The notes under the pieces are model-generated. The model did no database searches and was not told the DNA's origin. It saw only the letters and a list, made by a program, of their open reading frames with translations. Shown here in pieces: positions 1 to 7,508 of a stretch of 8,623 nucleotides of DNA. The stretch comes from Amphritea sp. (GTDB lineage: Bacteria > Pseudomonadota > Gammaproteobacteria > Pseudomonadales > Balneatricaceae). Location of the stretch: positions 1-8,623 of the forward strand of contig JAGPUU010000322.1 of the NCBI GenBank assembly GCA_018067325.1. Reading direction: 5' to 3'. The first letter of the stretch is position 1. Every line of letters begins with the position of its first letter. The position numbers and the translations under genes are program-made.

Positions 1-791
<791 letters not shown>

Positions 792-803
792 TTAATCGGA
801 GTG

Positions 804-1835
804 CTACTGATCAGGACTGGAACGGTAACCGTTCCGGCGTCTCAGCTGATATTCTTTAACCGCTCGATTATGCTGTTTCAGCGTGGCGGAAAACTGGTGA
901 CTACCATCACCTTTAGCAACAAAATAGAGCCACTTACCCTCTACAGGGTGCAGCGCAGCCTTTATCGCCTCTCTGCCAACCAGTGCTATCGGTGTTGGGG
1001 GTAGGCCTGAGATAGTGTAAGTATTATAAGGCGTTGGTCGGCGCAGATCAGCACGACGAATATTGCCCTTATAACGATCCCCCATACCATAAATCACTGT
1101 TGGATCTGTCTGTAACCTCATCCCTTTATTCATTCGACGAACAAATACACCCGCAATAGTCGGACGCTCTGTACTCAGCCCCGTCTCTTTTTCAACGATT
1201 GAAGCCATGATCAATGCTTCATATGAATCTTTGTAGGGTAGCTTTTCGGCTTTATCTTTCCAGGCCGCATCCAGTTCTGACTTTAACAGAGAATGAGCAC
1301 GACGGAGCAGATCCAAATCAGTACCCCCGCGTTGAAATTGATAAGTATCTGCCAGGAACATCCCTTCCGGGTGCTGCTCATCAAGCCCAAGAGAAGACAT
1401 TACTTGCGCATCAGTTTTATCTTTTAGCGTCTGCTTTATTTGAGAATTTGCCTGCAAAGACAGCCGTAACTCATTGAAAGTAGATCCCTCAATAATTGTA
1501 AACTTATAAGACAGACTTCTTCCTTCAATCAATTGGGTAACTAGCGATCTGGGCGTCACCCCCTCAACAACCTCATACTCACCCGCTTTTAACAGAGGCC
1601 CTGCTTTCTGCAAGCGAATAAAGAAAGTGAACCAGTCCGGCCTTTCAAGCACCCCCTCTGCCGCCAACTGACTAGCAACCCGCCCAAAACTACTGCCAGG
1701 CTCAACCATAACAATGTGTGATTGTTCTATATTCAGAGGAGCATCCAGGTAAGACTGCAATGAACGCCAGCCACCATAAGCCACAGCAATAACAACAACT
1801 AATGTGATAACAAAGGAGACTAAAACTTTACGCAC
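804..1835 (-). CDS. mltG: Endolytic peptidoglycan transglycosylase MltG (YceG-like)
   Basis: MltG cleaves glycan strands within nascent peptidoglycan and is thought to end glycan polymerisation at the inner membrane. The 343-residue product has one hydrophobic N-terminal segment (about residues 4-20) after a short basic stretch, placing the rest in the periplasm. The LysM-like part is followed by the YceG catalytic domain. The signature SIVEKETG is at 212-219, with the catalytic glutamate being E215 or E217, followed by the family blocks GMRLQTDPTVIYGMG (238-252) and PYNTYTISGLPPTPI (269-283). The start is a GTG whose first base is the last base of the pabC TAG stop, with AAGGA eight bases upstream, so translation is probably coupled to pabC. 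Length and motifs are ordinary, and I see no truncation. Confidence 0.96.
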   Translation of the reverse strand: MRKVLVSFVITLVVVIAVAYGGWRSLQSYLDAPLNIEQSHIVMVEPGSSFGRVASQLAAEGVLERPDWFTFFIRLQKAGPLLKAGEYEVVEGVTPRSLVTQLIEGRSLSYKFTIIEGSTFNELRLSLQANSQIKQTLKDKTDAQVMSSLGLDEQHPEGMFLADTYQFQRGGTDLDLLRRAHSLLKSELDAAWKDKAEKLPYKDSYEALIMASIVEKETGLSTERPTIAGVFVRRMNKGMRLQTDPTVIYGMGDRYKGNIRRADLRRPTPYNTYTISGLPPTPIALVGREAIKAALHPVEGKWLYFVAKGDGSHQFSATLKQHNRAVKEYQLRRRNGYRSSPDQ

Positions 1836-2692
1836 TAATATATTCCTTCAGCAGCCAATCTGGACTGCAATTTAAGAGTCACCGGGCCGATGGAGCCACT
1901 CAGCGTATCATTTTCATTCATGACAATGTTAATAACCGGCCAGATGCCAATAACGCTATTACAGACAAATATTTCATCTGCGGTATTCAGACACTCAGGC
2001 GTATAACGCCCACTAACTAGCGTTATACCATGCTCTTCAGCAATACCGATAATGCGCTGTCGGACAATTCCATTAACCCCACAACGATCGAGCTCTGGAG
2101 TATACAGAACCCCGTTCTGACACCAGAAAAGATTACTCATGGTCCCCTCTGCAAGGAAACCCTCAGCATCCAGTACAAGCCCCTCTCGAAAATCGGAGCT
2201 ATGCCACTCAGACCTCGCAAGCACCTGTTCCAGACGATTCAGATGCTTGATACCAGCCAACTGAGGAGCGATAGCCAGCCGGGTAGCACAAAGCCTCAAA
2301 CTAATGCCTTGTTCAGAAGGCATATCAGAAAAATGGGGAAAAGGGTTTAGCTGAACAATTCTGTTGATCGAGACTGAATCTTCCACGGCATAACCGCGTC
2401 CACCACAACCCCGGGTTATAGTTATTTTCAGTACCATTCGATCTGGGGTTACAGACTGCAAACTTAAGAGCTTAGCCAGATCCTGTTCAAGCAGTTGATC
2501 AATATTTTCAGGCAGAGGGATAAGCAGGCGCTCAGCATCCGTTTTAAGACGCGTCAGATGAGCTATCCAGGCTATCGCTGTATTTTGATTCAGTGTGATG
2601 GTTTCAAATAAACCGTGACCATATGCCAGCCCCCGGTCCGTTACCGGTACCGACTGTTCAGACTGACCATTAATCAGAACATTACACGTCAT
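1835..2692 (-). CDS. pabC: Aminodeoxychorismate lyase (PLP-dependent, fold type IV)
   Basis: PabC converts 4-amino-4-deoxychorismate to 4-aminobenzoate and pyruvate in folate synthesis. The 285-residue product begins with the family pattern LINGQ...VTDRGLAYGHGLFET (6-31). It carries the PLP-binding lysine K149 in GIKHLNRLEQVLAR, the EGTMSNLFW block (182-190) and GVNGIVRQ (205-212). The KHLNRLEQ context and the position between fabF and mltG favour PabC over the related branched-chain or D-amino-acid transaminases. The ATG gives the right N-terminus, but the upstream bases read CCTCCCTAT, so no Shine-Dalgarno sequence is visible. A stable hairpin ends nine bases before the start, which suggests low expression relative to fabF. 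The stop codon overlaps the mltG start by one base. Confidence 0.95.
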   Translation of the reverse strand: MTCNVLINGQSEQSVPVTDRGLAYGHGLFETITLNQNTAIAWIAHLTRLKTDAERLLIPLPENIDQLLEQDLAKLLSLQSVTPDRMVLKITITRGCGGRGYAVEDSVSINRIVQLNPFPHFSDMPSEQGISLRLCATRLAIAPQLAGIKHLNRLEQVLARSEWHSSDFREGLVLDAEGFLAEGTMSNLFWCQNGVLYTPELDRCGVNGIVRQRIIGIAEEHGITLVSGRYTPECLNTADEIFVCNSVIGIWPVINIVMNENDTLSGSIGPVTLKLQSRLAAEGIY

Positions 2693-2701
2693 ATAGGGAG
2701 G

Positions 2702-2724
2702 ACGGGCGCGACCAGCGCGCCCGT
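2702..2724 (-). terminator. GC-rich hairpin between fabF and pabC (possible attenuator)
   Basis: The 36-base gap between the fabF stop and pabC start contains a perfect 9-bp inverted repeat, ACGGGCGCG (2702-2710) and CGCGCCCGT (2716-2724), with a 5-base loop; eight of nine pairs are G-C. It begins four bases after the fabF stop. No T-tract follows on the minus strand (the next bases are CCTCCCTAT), so it is not a classical intrinsic terminator. It could pause polymerase, protect the fabF 3' end, or limit pabC translation. The structure is visible; the role is inferred. Confidence 0.55.
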
Positions 2725-2728
2725 ATAC

Positions 2729-3967
2729 TCAGATTTTACGGAATACCAGGGTACCGTTAGTACCACCGAAACCGAAAGAGTTGGACATAGCAGCTTCGAT
2801 AGCCACTTCTTGTGCCGTATGCGCTACATAGTTCAGGTCGCAACCTTCTGACGGGTTATCCAGATTGATCGTTGGCGGAGCCACTTGATCACGAATAGCC
2901 AATACAGAAAAAATAGCTTCAACCGCACCTGCAGCACCTAAAAGATGTCCGATCATAGACTTAGTAGAGCTCATGCGCACATCTGCTGCAGCGTTGCCTA
3001 AGACTAATTTAGCAGCATTAGATTCAGCAATATCACCGGCAGGCGTTGAAGTGCCGTGGGCATTGATATAGTTAAGCTGATCCGGGTTCAACCCCGCATC
3101 TCTAACGGCATTAGCCATCGACATAGCAGCACCTGCACCATCTGCTGGAGGCGAGGTCATATGATAAGCATCATCACTCATACCAAAGCCAACTAGTTCA
3201 GCGTAGATGTTAGCGCCACGAGCTTTAGCCGCCTCGTACTCTTCAAGCACGACAACGCCTGCGCCATCCCCCAACACAAAACCATCACGATCACGGTCCC
3301 AGGGCCGGCTAGCGGCCTGTGGATCGTCATTACGTGTAGACAATGCACGTGCTGCAGCGAAACCACCAACACCCAGAGGCGTAGTTGCCATCTCAGCGCC
3401 ACCGGCAATCATTACGTCAGCATCACTGTTCTGAATCATCCGCGCAGCGAAACCAATATTATGCGTACCTGTTGTACAGGCAGTAGTAATCGCGATATTC
3501 GGGCCCTTGAAACCATATCTTATTGCCAGATTACCGGAAATCATATTGATAATACTGCCAGGCACAAAGAATGGTGAAACCCTGCGAGGACCGCTTTTAT
3601 TAAGAATGTCATGGGTTGCCTCAATCATAGGCAAGCCACCGATACCAGAACCGATTGCAACACCGATACGGTGAGCGCTCTCTTCGGTAACTTCCAGCCC
3701 GGCATCTTCAACTGCCTGAATCGCAGCGACCATACCGTACTGAATAAATAGATCCATTTTCCGTGCATCTTTAGGGCTCATATAAGCACTAAGATCATAC
3801 TCTTTGACAGAGGCGGAAAAACGAGTGCCAAACGGCGTGGCATCAAAGTGGGTAATTTCTGCTGCACCACTCTTACCGTTTAGAATATTGGCCCATGTCT
3901 CCTGGACAGTGTTACCTACCGGGGTCAGCATTCCCATTCCAGTAACCACTACTCTTCTGCGAGACAT
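2729..3967 (-). CDS. fabF: Beta-ketoacyl-ACP synthase II
   Basis: FabF condenses malonyl-ACP with acyl-ACP in the elongation cycle of type II fatty acid synthesis; in E. coli it also performs the temperature-regulated 16:1 to 18:1 step. From the ATG at 3967 the product has 412 residues, the usual length. The catalytic residues are C164 in TTACTTG, H304 in NAHGTST, K336 in SSTKS and H341 in [10 protein letters not shown], with the glycine-rich loop FGFGGTN near 398-404. The order C-H-K-H and the HGTSTPAGD context mark KAS II rather than FabH. An in-frame TTG directly before this ATG is a poorer start because AGGAGG (3974-3979) would be only three bases from it, against six from the ATG. The gene lies behind the acpP terminator, so it needs readthrough or its own promoter; I could not find a convincing one. 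Confidence 0.97.
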   Translation of the reverse strand: MSRRRVVVTGMGMLTPVGNTVQETWANILNGKSGAAEITHFDATPFGTRFSASVKEYDLSAYMSPKDARKMDLFIQYGMVAAIQAVEDAGLEVTEESAHRIGVAIGSGIGGLPMIEATHDILNKSGPRRVSPFFVPGSIINMISGNLAIRYGFKGPNIAITTACTTGTHNIGFAARMIQNSDADVMIAGGAEMATTPLGVGGFAAARALSTRNDDPQAASRPWDRDRDGFVLGDGAGVVVLEEYEAAKARGANIYAELVGFGMSDDAYHMTSPPADGAGAAMSMANAVRDAGLNPDQLNYINAHGTSTPAGDIAESNAAKLVLGNAAADVRMSSTKSMIGHLLGAAGAVEAIFSVLAIRDQVAPPTINLDNPSEGCDLNYVAHTAQEVAIEAAMSNSFGFGGTNGTLVFRKI

Positions 3968-3973
3968 CAAATT

Positions 3974-3979
3974 CCTCCT
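3974..3979 (-). promoter_or_regulatory. Strong ribosome binding site of fabF
   Basis: The minus strand reads AGGAGG followed by six bases (AATTTG) and then ATG. This is the strongest Shine-Dalgarno sequence in the window, and it decides between the TTG (3970) and ATG (3967) starts in favour of the ATG. Confidence 0.85.
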
Positions 3980-3993
3980 GGTTTACCGCTCTT

Positions 3994-4036
3994 AACAAAA
4001 GAAAAGCCGCACTATATCACTATAGTTGCGGCTTTT
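3994..4036 (-). terminator. Intrinsic terminator after acpP
   Basis: Twenty bases after the acpP stop the minus strand folds into a long hairpin. AAAAGCCGCA (plus-strand 4002-4011) pairs with TGCGGCTTTT (4027-4036); this is extended by CTATA/TATAG (4012-4016 and 4021-4025) with one bulged base and a 4-base loop. On the minus strand the stem ends in TTTT and is followed by CTTTTGTT, giving a T-rich tail. It is a good rho-independent terminator that should end much acpP transcription before fabF. Confidence 0.85.
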
Positions 4037-4056
4037 CGGTATTCTGGTTGTGTCGA

Positions 4057-4290
4057 TTACTGATGTGAGTTGATGTAATCGATTGCCAGCTTAACTGTAG
4101 TGATTTTCTCTGCTTCTTCATCAGGAATTTCAGTTTCGAATTCCTCTTCCAGAGCCATAACCAGCTCAACAGTATCCAGAGAGTCTGCACCCAGGTCTTC
4201 AACGAAAGAAGCTTCGATCGTTACTTCTTCTTCTTTAACACCAAGCTGTTCTGCAATGATTTTCTTTACGCGATCTTCGATGTTGCTCAT
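4057..4290 (-). CDS. acpP: Acyl carrier protein
   Basis: AcpP carries growing acyl chains on a 4'-phosphopantetheine arm and is the shared substrate carrier for FabD, FabG, FabF and PlsX. The 77-residue acidic product has the usual length. The modification site is S37 in the [18 protein letters not shown] segment, and the four-helix ACP pattern is complete (EERV-like helix I, acidic helix II recognition face, [10 protein letters not shown] helix IV). AGGA sits six bases before the ATG. Unlike its neighbours the gene is set off by a 160-base gap upstream and a terminator downstream, which fits separate high-level expression of a very abundant protein. Confidence 0.98.
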   Translation of the reverse strand: MSNIEDRVKKIIAEQLGVKEEEVTIEASFVEDLGADSLDTVELVMALEEEFETEIPDEEAEKITTVKLAIDYINSHQ

Positions 4291-4316
4291 AACTCTTCCT
4301 ATTTTTTATCGACATC

Positions 4317-4332
4317 CACATCCTAAGATGTG
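4317..4332 (-). repeat. Small hairpin in the acpP leader
   Basis: CACATC (4317-4322) and GATGTG (4327-4332) form a perfect 6-bp stem with a 4-base loop, about 17 bases upstream of the acpP ribosome binding site. It lies in the predicted 5' untranslated region. It could stabilise the mRNA or affect translation; the function is unknown, and such short repeats also arise by chance. Confidence 0.35.
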
Positions 4333-4405
4333 AACAGGGATTTTATTAGAATCCGCCGCCCTGAATCAACCCTCTTGGCGACATTTCTCCACTGAGCTGC
4401 GGCTC

Positions 4406-4433
4406 ATTATCAACATTTTTGCAAAAAAAACAA
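4406..4433 (-). promoter_or_regulatory. Candidate sigma-70 promoter for acpP
   Basis: On the minus strand TTGTTT (4433-4428) and GATAAT (4411-4406) are separated by 16 bases. The -10 box matches five of six consensus positions, the -35 box three of six, and a run of T residues lies in the spacer. Transcription would begin near 4399, giving a leader of roughly 110 bases. A second, weaker possibility is TTGATT with an AATAAA or TAATAA box near 4340-4370. The gap size and the abundance of ACP support a promoter here; the exact boxes are uncertain. Confidence 0.45.
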
Positions 4434-4448
4434 TTCCCTAGGGAAATT
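4423..4448 (-). terminator. Possible weak terminator after fabG
   Basis: Two bases after the fabG stop, the minus strand has an AATT-T-TCC / GGAATT imperfect stem centred on the palindrome TTCCCTAGGGAA (4434-4445), followed by G and eight consecutive T residues (4430-4423). The order hairpin then T-tract right after a stop codon fits an intrinsic terminator, but the stem is only about six pairs, low in G+C and contains a bulge. The palindrome could instead be a protein binding site. The T-tract also overlaps the proposed acpP -35 region. Confidence 0.4.
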
Positions 4449-4450
4449 CT

Positions 4451-5194
4451 TTACGACATATACATGCCGCCATTGACATGAATCGTGTCTCCGGTGACAT
4501 ATCCGCCGGTTTCACTTGCCAAAAATCCAACGACTGCAGCCACTTCTTCCGGTTGACCTAAACGCCCGAGCGGAATCTGTTTCTGCAATGTATCTTTGTG
4601 TTCTTGAGCTAATCCGCTCGTCATATCGGTATCAATAAATCCCGGCGCAACACAGTTAACTGTGATATTACGAGAACCGACTTCGCGCGCAAGCGCCCGA
4701 CTAAAACCTTCCATGCCAGCCTTCGCTGCAGCATAGTTTGCCTGACCTGCATTACCCATTGAAGCGACCACAGATGAGACATTAATAATGCGACCCCAAC
4801 GAGCTTTAGTCATACCTCGCAGGCAGCCTTTAGCCATGCGATATACAGACTTAAGATTGGTATTCATCACTGAATCCCATTCGTCTTCTTTCATGCGCAA
4901 CATGATATTATCGCGCGTGATACCCGCATTATTGACGATGATAGTAACAGCACCAAATTGATCCTGCACCAACTTCAACACATCATCAACGGACTCATTA
5001 GAGCCGACATCCAGGCAAAAACCAGCACCATTTATGCCAGCTTCTTTTAGATATTCTGTTATTGAAGCTGCGCCATTGTCGCTGGTTGCGGTACCCACTA
5101 CAACCGCTCCCTGACGACCCAACTCCAGCGCAATCGCCCTGCCGATACCTCGAGTCGCCCCAGTTACCAGCGCAACCTTGCCTTCGATACTCAT
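4451..5194 (-). CDS. fabG: 3-oxoacyl-ACP reductase (short-chain dehydrogenase)
   Basis: FabG reduces 3-ketoacyl-ACP to 3-hydroxyacyl-ACP with NADPH, the first reduction of each fatty acid elongation round. The 247-residue product has the classical SDR length. The cofactor-binding TGATRGIG motif is at 11-18, NNAG at 88-91, the structural N113 in MNTNLKSV, and the catalytic triad S141, Y154 and K158 in the SSVVASMGNAGQANYAAAKAG segment (140-160). PG at 184-185 and the C-terminal VTGDTIHVNGGMYM block are typical of FabG. AAGGA lies about ten bases upstream of the ATG. It follows fabD by 26 bases, so the two are almost certainly co-transcribed. Confidence 0.97.
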   Translation of the reverse strand: MSIEGKVALVTGATRGIGRAIALELGRQGAVVVGTATSDNGAASITEYLKEAGINGAGFCLDVGSNESVDDVLKLVQDQFGAVTIIVNNAGITRDNIMLRMKEDEWDSVMNTNLKSVYRMAKGCLRGMTKARWGRIINVSSVVASMGNAGQANYAAAKAGMEGFSRALAREVGSRNITVNCVAPGFIDTDMTSGLAQEHKDTLQKQIPLGRLGQPEEVAAVVGFLASETGGYVTGDTIHVNGGMYMS

Positions 5195-5220
5195 AATTTC
5201 AGTTTCCTTAATTTCAGAGA

Positions 5221-6153
5221 TTAAGCGCTTAGCGCTTTCTCAAGACCGGCCACATCATTAATTGCAGCAACAACTAACGGACGATGAATCTTCTTATTCA
5301 AGCCAGACAGCACCTTTCCAGGACCGCACTCGGCAGTAGCCTCAACACCCTGTTCTATCATGCTTTGTACAGAGTCAGTCCACAGAACAGGACTATAGAG
5401 CTGAGCCAGGAGATTCCCAATTAGCTCATCTACCGAAGCAGGAGCTCTGGCGGTAAAGTTCTGGATGACCGTCACCTCAGGCATCTTCACTTCAATATCT
5501 TTTAGTACCGCAGCCATTTGCTCAGCAGCAGGCTTCATCAAGACACAGTGAGACGGAACACTTACCGGTAACGGTATGGCTCTTTTAGCGCCCGCTTCTT
5601 TACAGCCTGCTATCGCACGCTCTACAGCCGCTTTATTCCCGGCAATAACAACCTGCCCAGGGCAATTGAAATTAACCGGAGAAACTACCTCTTCACCGGC
5701 TGCAGCATCACAAGCTGCCTGAATTGCATCATCCGCCAAACCAAGAATAGCCGCCATAGCACCAGTACCCGCAGGAACCGCTTGCTGCATAAATTCACCA
5801 CGCAGCTTTACCAGATTAACAGCATCTTTAAAGCCTATTGCACCAGCACAAACCAGCGCAGTATATTCACCGAGGCTATGCCCCGCCATAATAGCAGGCT
5901 GCTTGCCGCCCTTCTGCTGCCACAAGCGCCATAAAGCGACGCCTGAAGTCAGGAGAGCAGGCTGAGTGCGATCAGTTTGATTAAGATCAGCCTCGGGGCC
6001 ATTCTGGATAAGATTCCAAAGATCGTAGCCAAGCACTTCAGAGGCTTCAGCATAGGTCTCTTCGATAACGGAGTATTCGGCCGCCAACTCAGCCAGCATA
6101 CCTAGATGCTGCGAGCCCTGACCGGGAAAAACAAAAGCGAGGGGTTGTGACAT
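5221..6153 (-). CDS. fabD: Malonyl-CoA:ACP transacylase
   Basis: FabD moves malonyl groups from CoA to AcpP, supplying the two-carbon donor for FabF. From the ATG at 6153 the product has 310 residues, close to the family norm. It opens with LAFVFPGQGSQ (5-15). The nucleophile S93 lies in GHSLGEYTAL, R118 in KLRGEFMQ binds the malonyl carboxylate, and H202 in VPSHC completes the dyad. The reading frame is open a further 11 codons upstream to an ATG at 6186, but that extension has no family counterpart, and the internal ATG has GAGG five bases upstream. The gene is preceded by a 120-base gap after plsX, where E. coli has fabH. Confidence 0.97.
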   Translation of the reverse strand: MSQPLAFVFPGQGSQHLGMLAELAAEYSVIEETYAEASEVLGYDLWNLIQNGPEADLNQTDRTQPALLTSGVALWRLWQQKGGKQPAIMAGHSLGEYTALVCAGAIGFKDAVNLVKLRGEFMQQAVPAGTGAMAAILGLADDAIQAACDAAAGEEVVSPVNFNCPGQVVIAGNKAAVERAIAGCKEAGAKRAIPLPVSVPSHCVLMKPAAEQMAAVLKDIEVKMPEVTVIQNFTARAPASVDELIGNLLAQLYSPVLWTDSVQSMIEQGVEATAECGPGKVLSGLNKKIHRPLVVAAINDVAGLEKALSA

Positions 6154-6158
6154 TGTTA

Positions 6159-6162
6159 CCTC
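6159..6162 (-). promoter_or_regulatory. Ribosome binding site deciding the fabD start
   Basis: The minus strand reads GAGG, five bases, then ATG (6153-6151). This selects the start that gives MSQPLAFVFPGQGSQ, matching the FabD family, over the ATG at 6186, which would add MLCAYLLIEVT. Confidence 0.75.
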
Positions 6163-6273
6163 AATTAACAGATAAGCGCATAACAATTCAAAGGTCGTAG
6201 TTTACAGGATTCGGAATGAAATAAAACGTTTGTCTTAGAGCAGTAATCCCATAATAAACAACGGCATTAAGAA

Positions 6274-7305
6274 TCAGAGCGCTTGTGACTCCAAACGCCT
6301 GTTGATACTACCTGGTACATCCATCTTTACTTCAGCTATCGCCTGATCAATAGCGTAACCAAAACAGGTACGATCAGCTGAACCATGACTTTTAACAACA
6401 ATTCCCTGCAGCCCTAATAAACTTGCCCCGTTGCGACGGGCCGGATCAATGTGCGTACGAATTTCATCAAGAACAGGACTTGCCAACCAGGCAAGAAAGC
6501 GGCGCACAGGGGAACGGGAAAAACTGGTACGTAACTGCCGCCCAATAAGCCGCGCTGCACCTTCGCTACTTTTTAGAGCAATATTGCCTACAAAGCCATC
6601 ACAAACAACCACATCAGCCTTGCCCGTGAAGATACCGTCACCCTCGATAAAGCCGATATAGTTCAGATCACCATGTTCACGAATTAATCGAGACGCAAGC
6701 TTGACCTGCTCATTACCCTTCATCTCCTCTTCCCCAACATTCAGCAACCCGATTCGAGGCTCAACTATTCCTTCAACCGCCGTCGTCATCACAGAACCCA
6801 TGATGGCAAATTGCAACAGATGCTCTGCACTGCAGTCGACATTTGCCCCCAGGTCCAGCATGTAGCTGACACCCTCTACAGATGGAATAGCCGTAATAAT
6901 GGCAGGCCGATCTATACCGGGAAGCATCTTCAAGGTGAATCGACCCAGGGCCATCAGCGCCCCCGTATTACCAGCACTGACACAAGCCTGCGCAGACCCC
7001 TCAGCAACCTGAGTTATCGCACGAAACATGGAAGTATCACTACGTTTACGCAACGCGTGTGATGGCCGCTCGTCATTTTCAATAACGTTAGCCGCATCGA
7101 TTACAGAAATTCGCGAAGCACAGGACTGAGCTGAGAGCTCTAGGAGGGCTTTATCTAACAGAGGGGTGAGAATATTCTGCTGGCCAACTAATTGAAGGGT
7201 CAGCTGAGGATGACGCTGTAGCGCATCTACTGAAGCGGGAATAACAACGCGGGGACCAAAGTCCCCGCCCATCGCGTCAACCGCGATACAAATGCTGTCT
7301 GACAA
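6274..7305 (-). CDS. plsX: Phosphate acyltransferase (acyl-ACP:phosphate transacylase)
   Basis: PlsX makes acyl-phosphate from acyl-ACP and inorganic phosphate; PlsY then uses it to acylate glycerol-3-phosphate. The 343-residue product, a peripheral membrane enzyme in other bacteria, shows the family blocks in order: VDAMGGDFGP (9-18), CVSAGNTGALM (108-118), MLDLGANVDC (149-158), LLNVGEEEMKG (187-197), VVCDGFVGN (233-241), and NGASLLGL with VKSHG (292-308). Translation begins at a TTG two bases after the rpmF stop; no in-frame ATG or GTG fits, and the ribosome binding site is poor (GACGAG inside the end of rpmF), so it probably depends on ribosomes finishing rpmF. Co-transcription with rpmF matches the known arrangement in E. 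coli. Confidence 0.96.
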   Translation of the reverse strand: MSDSICIAVDAMGGDFGPRVVIPASVDALQRHPQLTLQLVGQQNILTPLLDKALLELSAQSCASRISVIDAANVIENDERPSHALRKRSDTSMFRAITQVAEGSAQACVSAGNTGALMALGRFTLKMLPGIDRPAIITAIPSVEGVSYMLDLGANVDCSAEHLLQFAIMGSVMTTAVEGIVEPRIGLLNVGEEEMKGNEQVKLASRLIREHGDLNYIGFIEGDGIFTGKADVVVCDGFVGNIALKSSEGAARLIGRQLRTSFSRSPVRRFLAWLASPVLDEIRTHIDPARRNGASLLGLQGIVVKSHGSADRTCFGYAIDQAIAEVKMDVPGSINRRLESQAL

Positions 7306-7307
7306 GT

Positions 7308-7490
7308 TTACTCGTCGTCTTGCTGTGCAACAACCTGCTTACCACGGTAAAAGCCGTCTGCACTTACGTGGTGACGCAGGTGGGTTTCACCAGTAGTCGC
7401 GTCAACGGAAAGAGTCGGGTTGCTTAGCGCATCGTGTGAACGACGCTGACCGCGACGTGAACGAGTTACTTTGCTCTTTTGTACTGCCAT
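7308..7490 (-). CDS. rpmF: 50S ribosomal protein L32
   Basis: This encodes L32, a small basic protein of the large ribosomal subunit. The 60-residue product begins [20 protein letters not shown], the conserved L32 N-terminus, and continues through [17 protein letters not shown]. It is three residues longer than the E. coli protein. It contains no cysteine, so it is the zinc-independent form. AGGAG (7501-7505) lies ten bases before the ATG. It sits 18 bases after yceD and two bases before plsX, the conserved yceD-rpmF-plsX arrangement that links ribosomal protein and lipid synthesis. Confidence 0.98.
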   Translation of the reverse strand: MAVQKSKVTRSRRGQRRSHDALSNPTLSVDATTGETHLRHHVSADGFYRGKQVVAQQDDE

Positions 7491-7508
7491 GGGAATTTAG
7501 CTCCTATT

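Noticed and set aside
2030..2350. A 106-codon open frame on the plus strand opposite pabC
   Set aside because: pabC has clear PLP-enzyme motifs in this stretch. The plus-strand frame has no recognisable domain or ribosome binding site.
3968..3970. A TTG start for fabF one codon upstream of the ATG
   Set aside because: AGGAGG would be only three bases from the TTG but is six from the ATG, so the ATG is preferred.
4012..4026. TATAGT boxes in the acpP-fabF gap as a fabF promoter
   Set aside because: They form part of the terminator stem and loop, and no -35-like hexamer lies at a suitable distance.
6154..6186. A longer FabD start at an ATG at 6186
   Set aside because: The added MLCAYLLIEVT has no counterpart in FabD, and a GAGG site sits five bases before the internal ATG at 6153.
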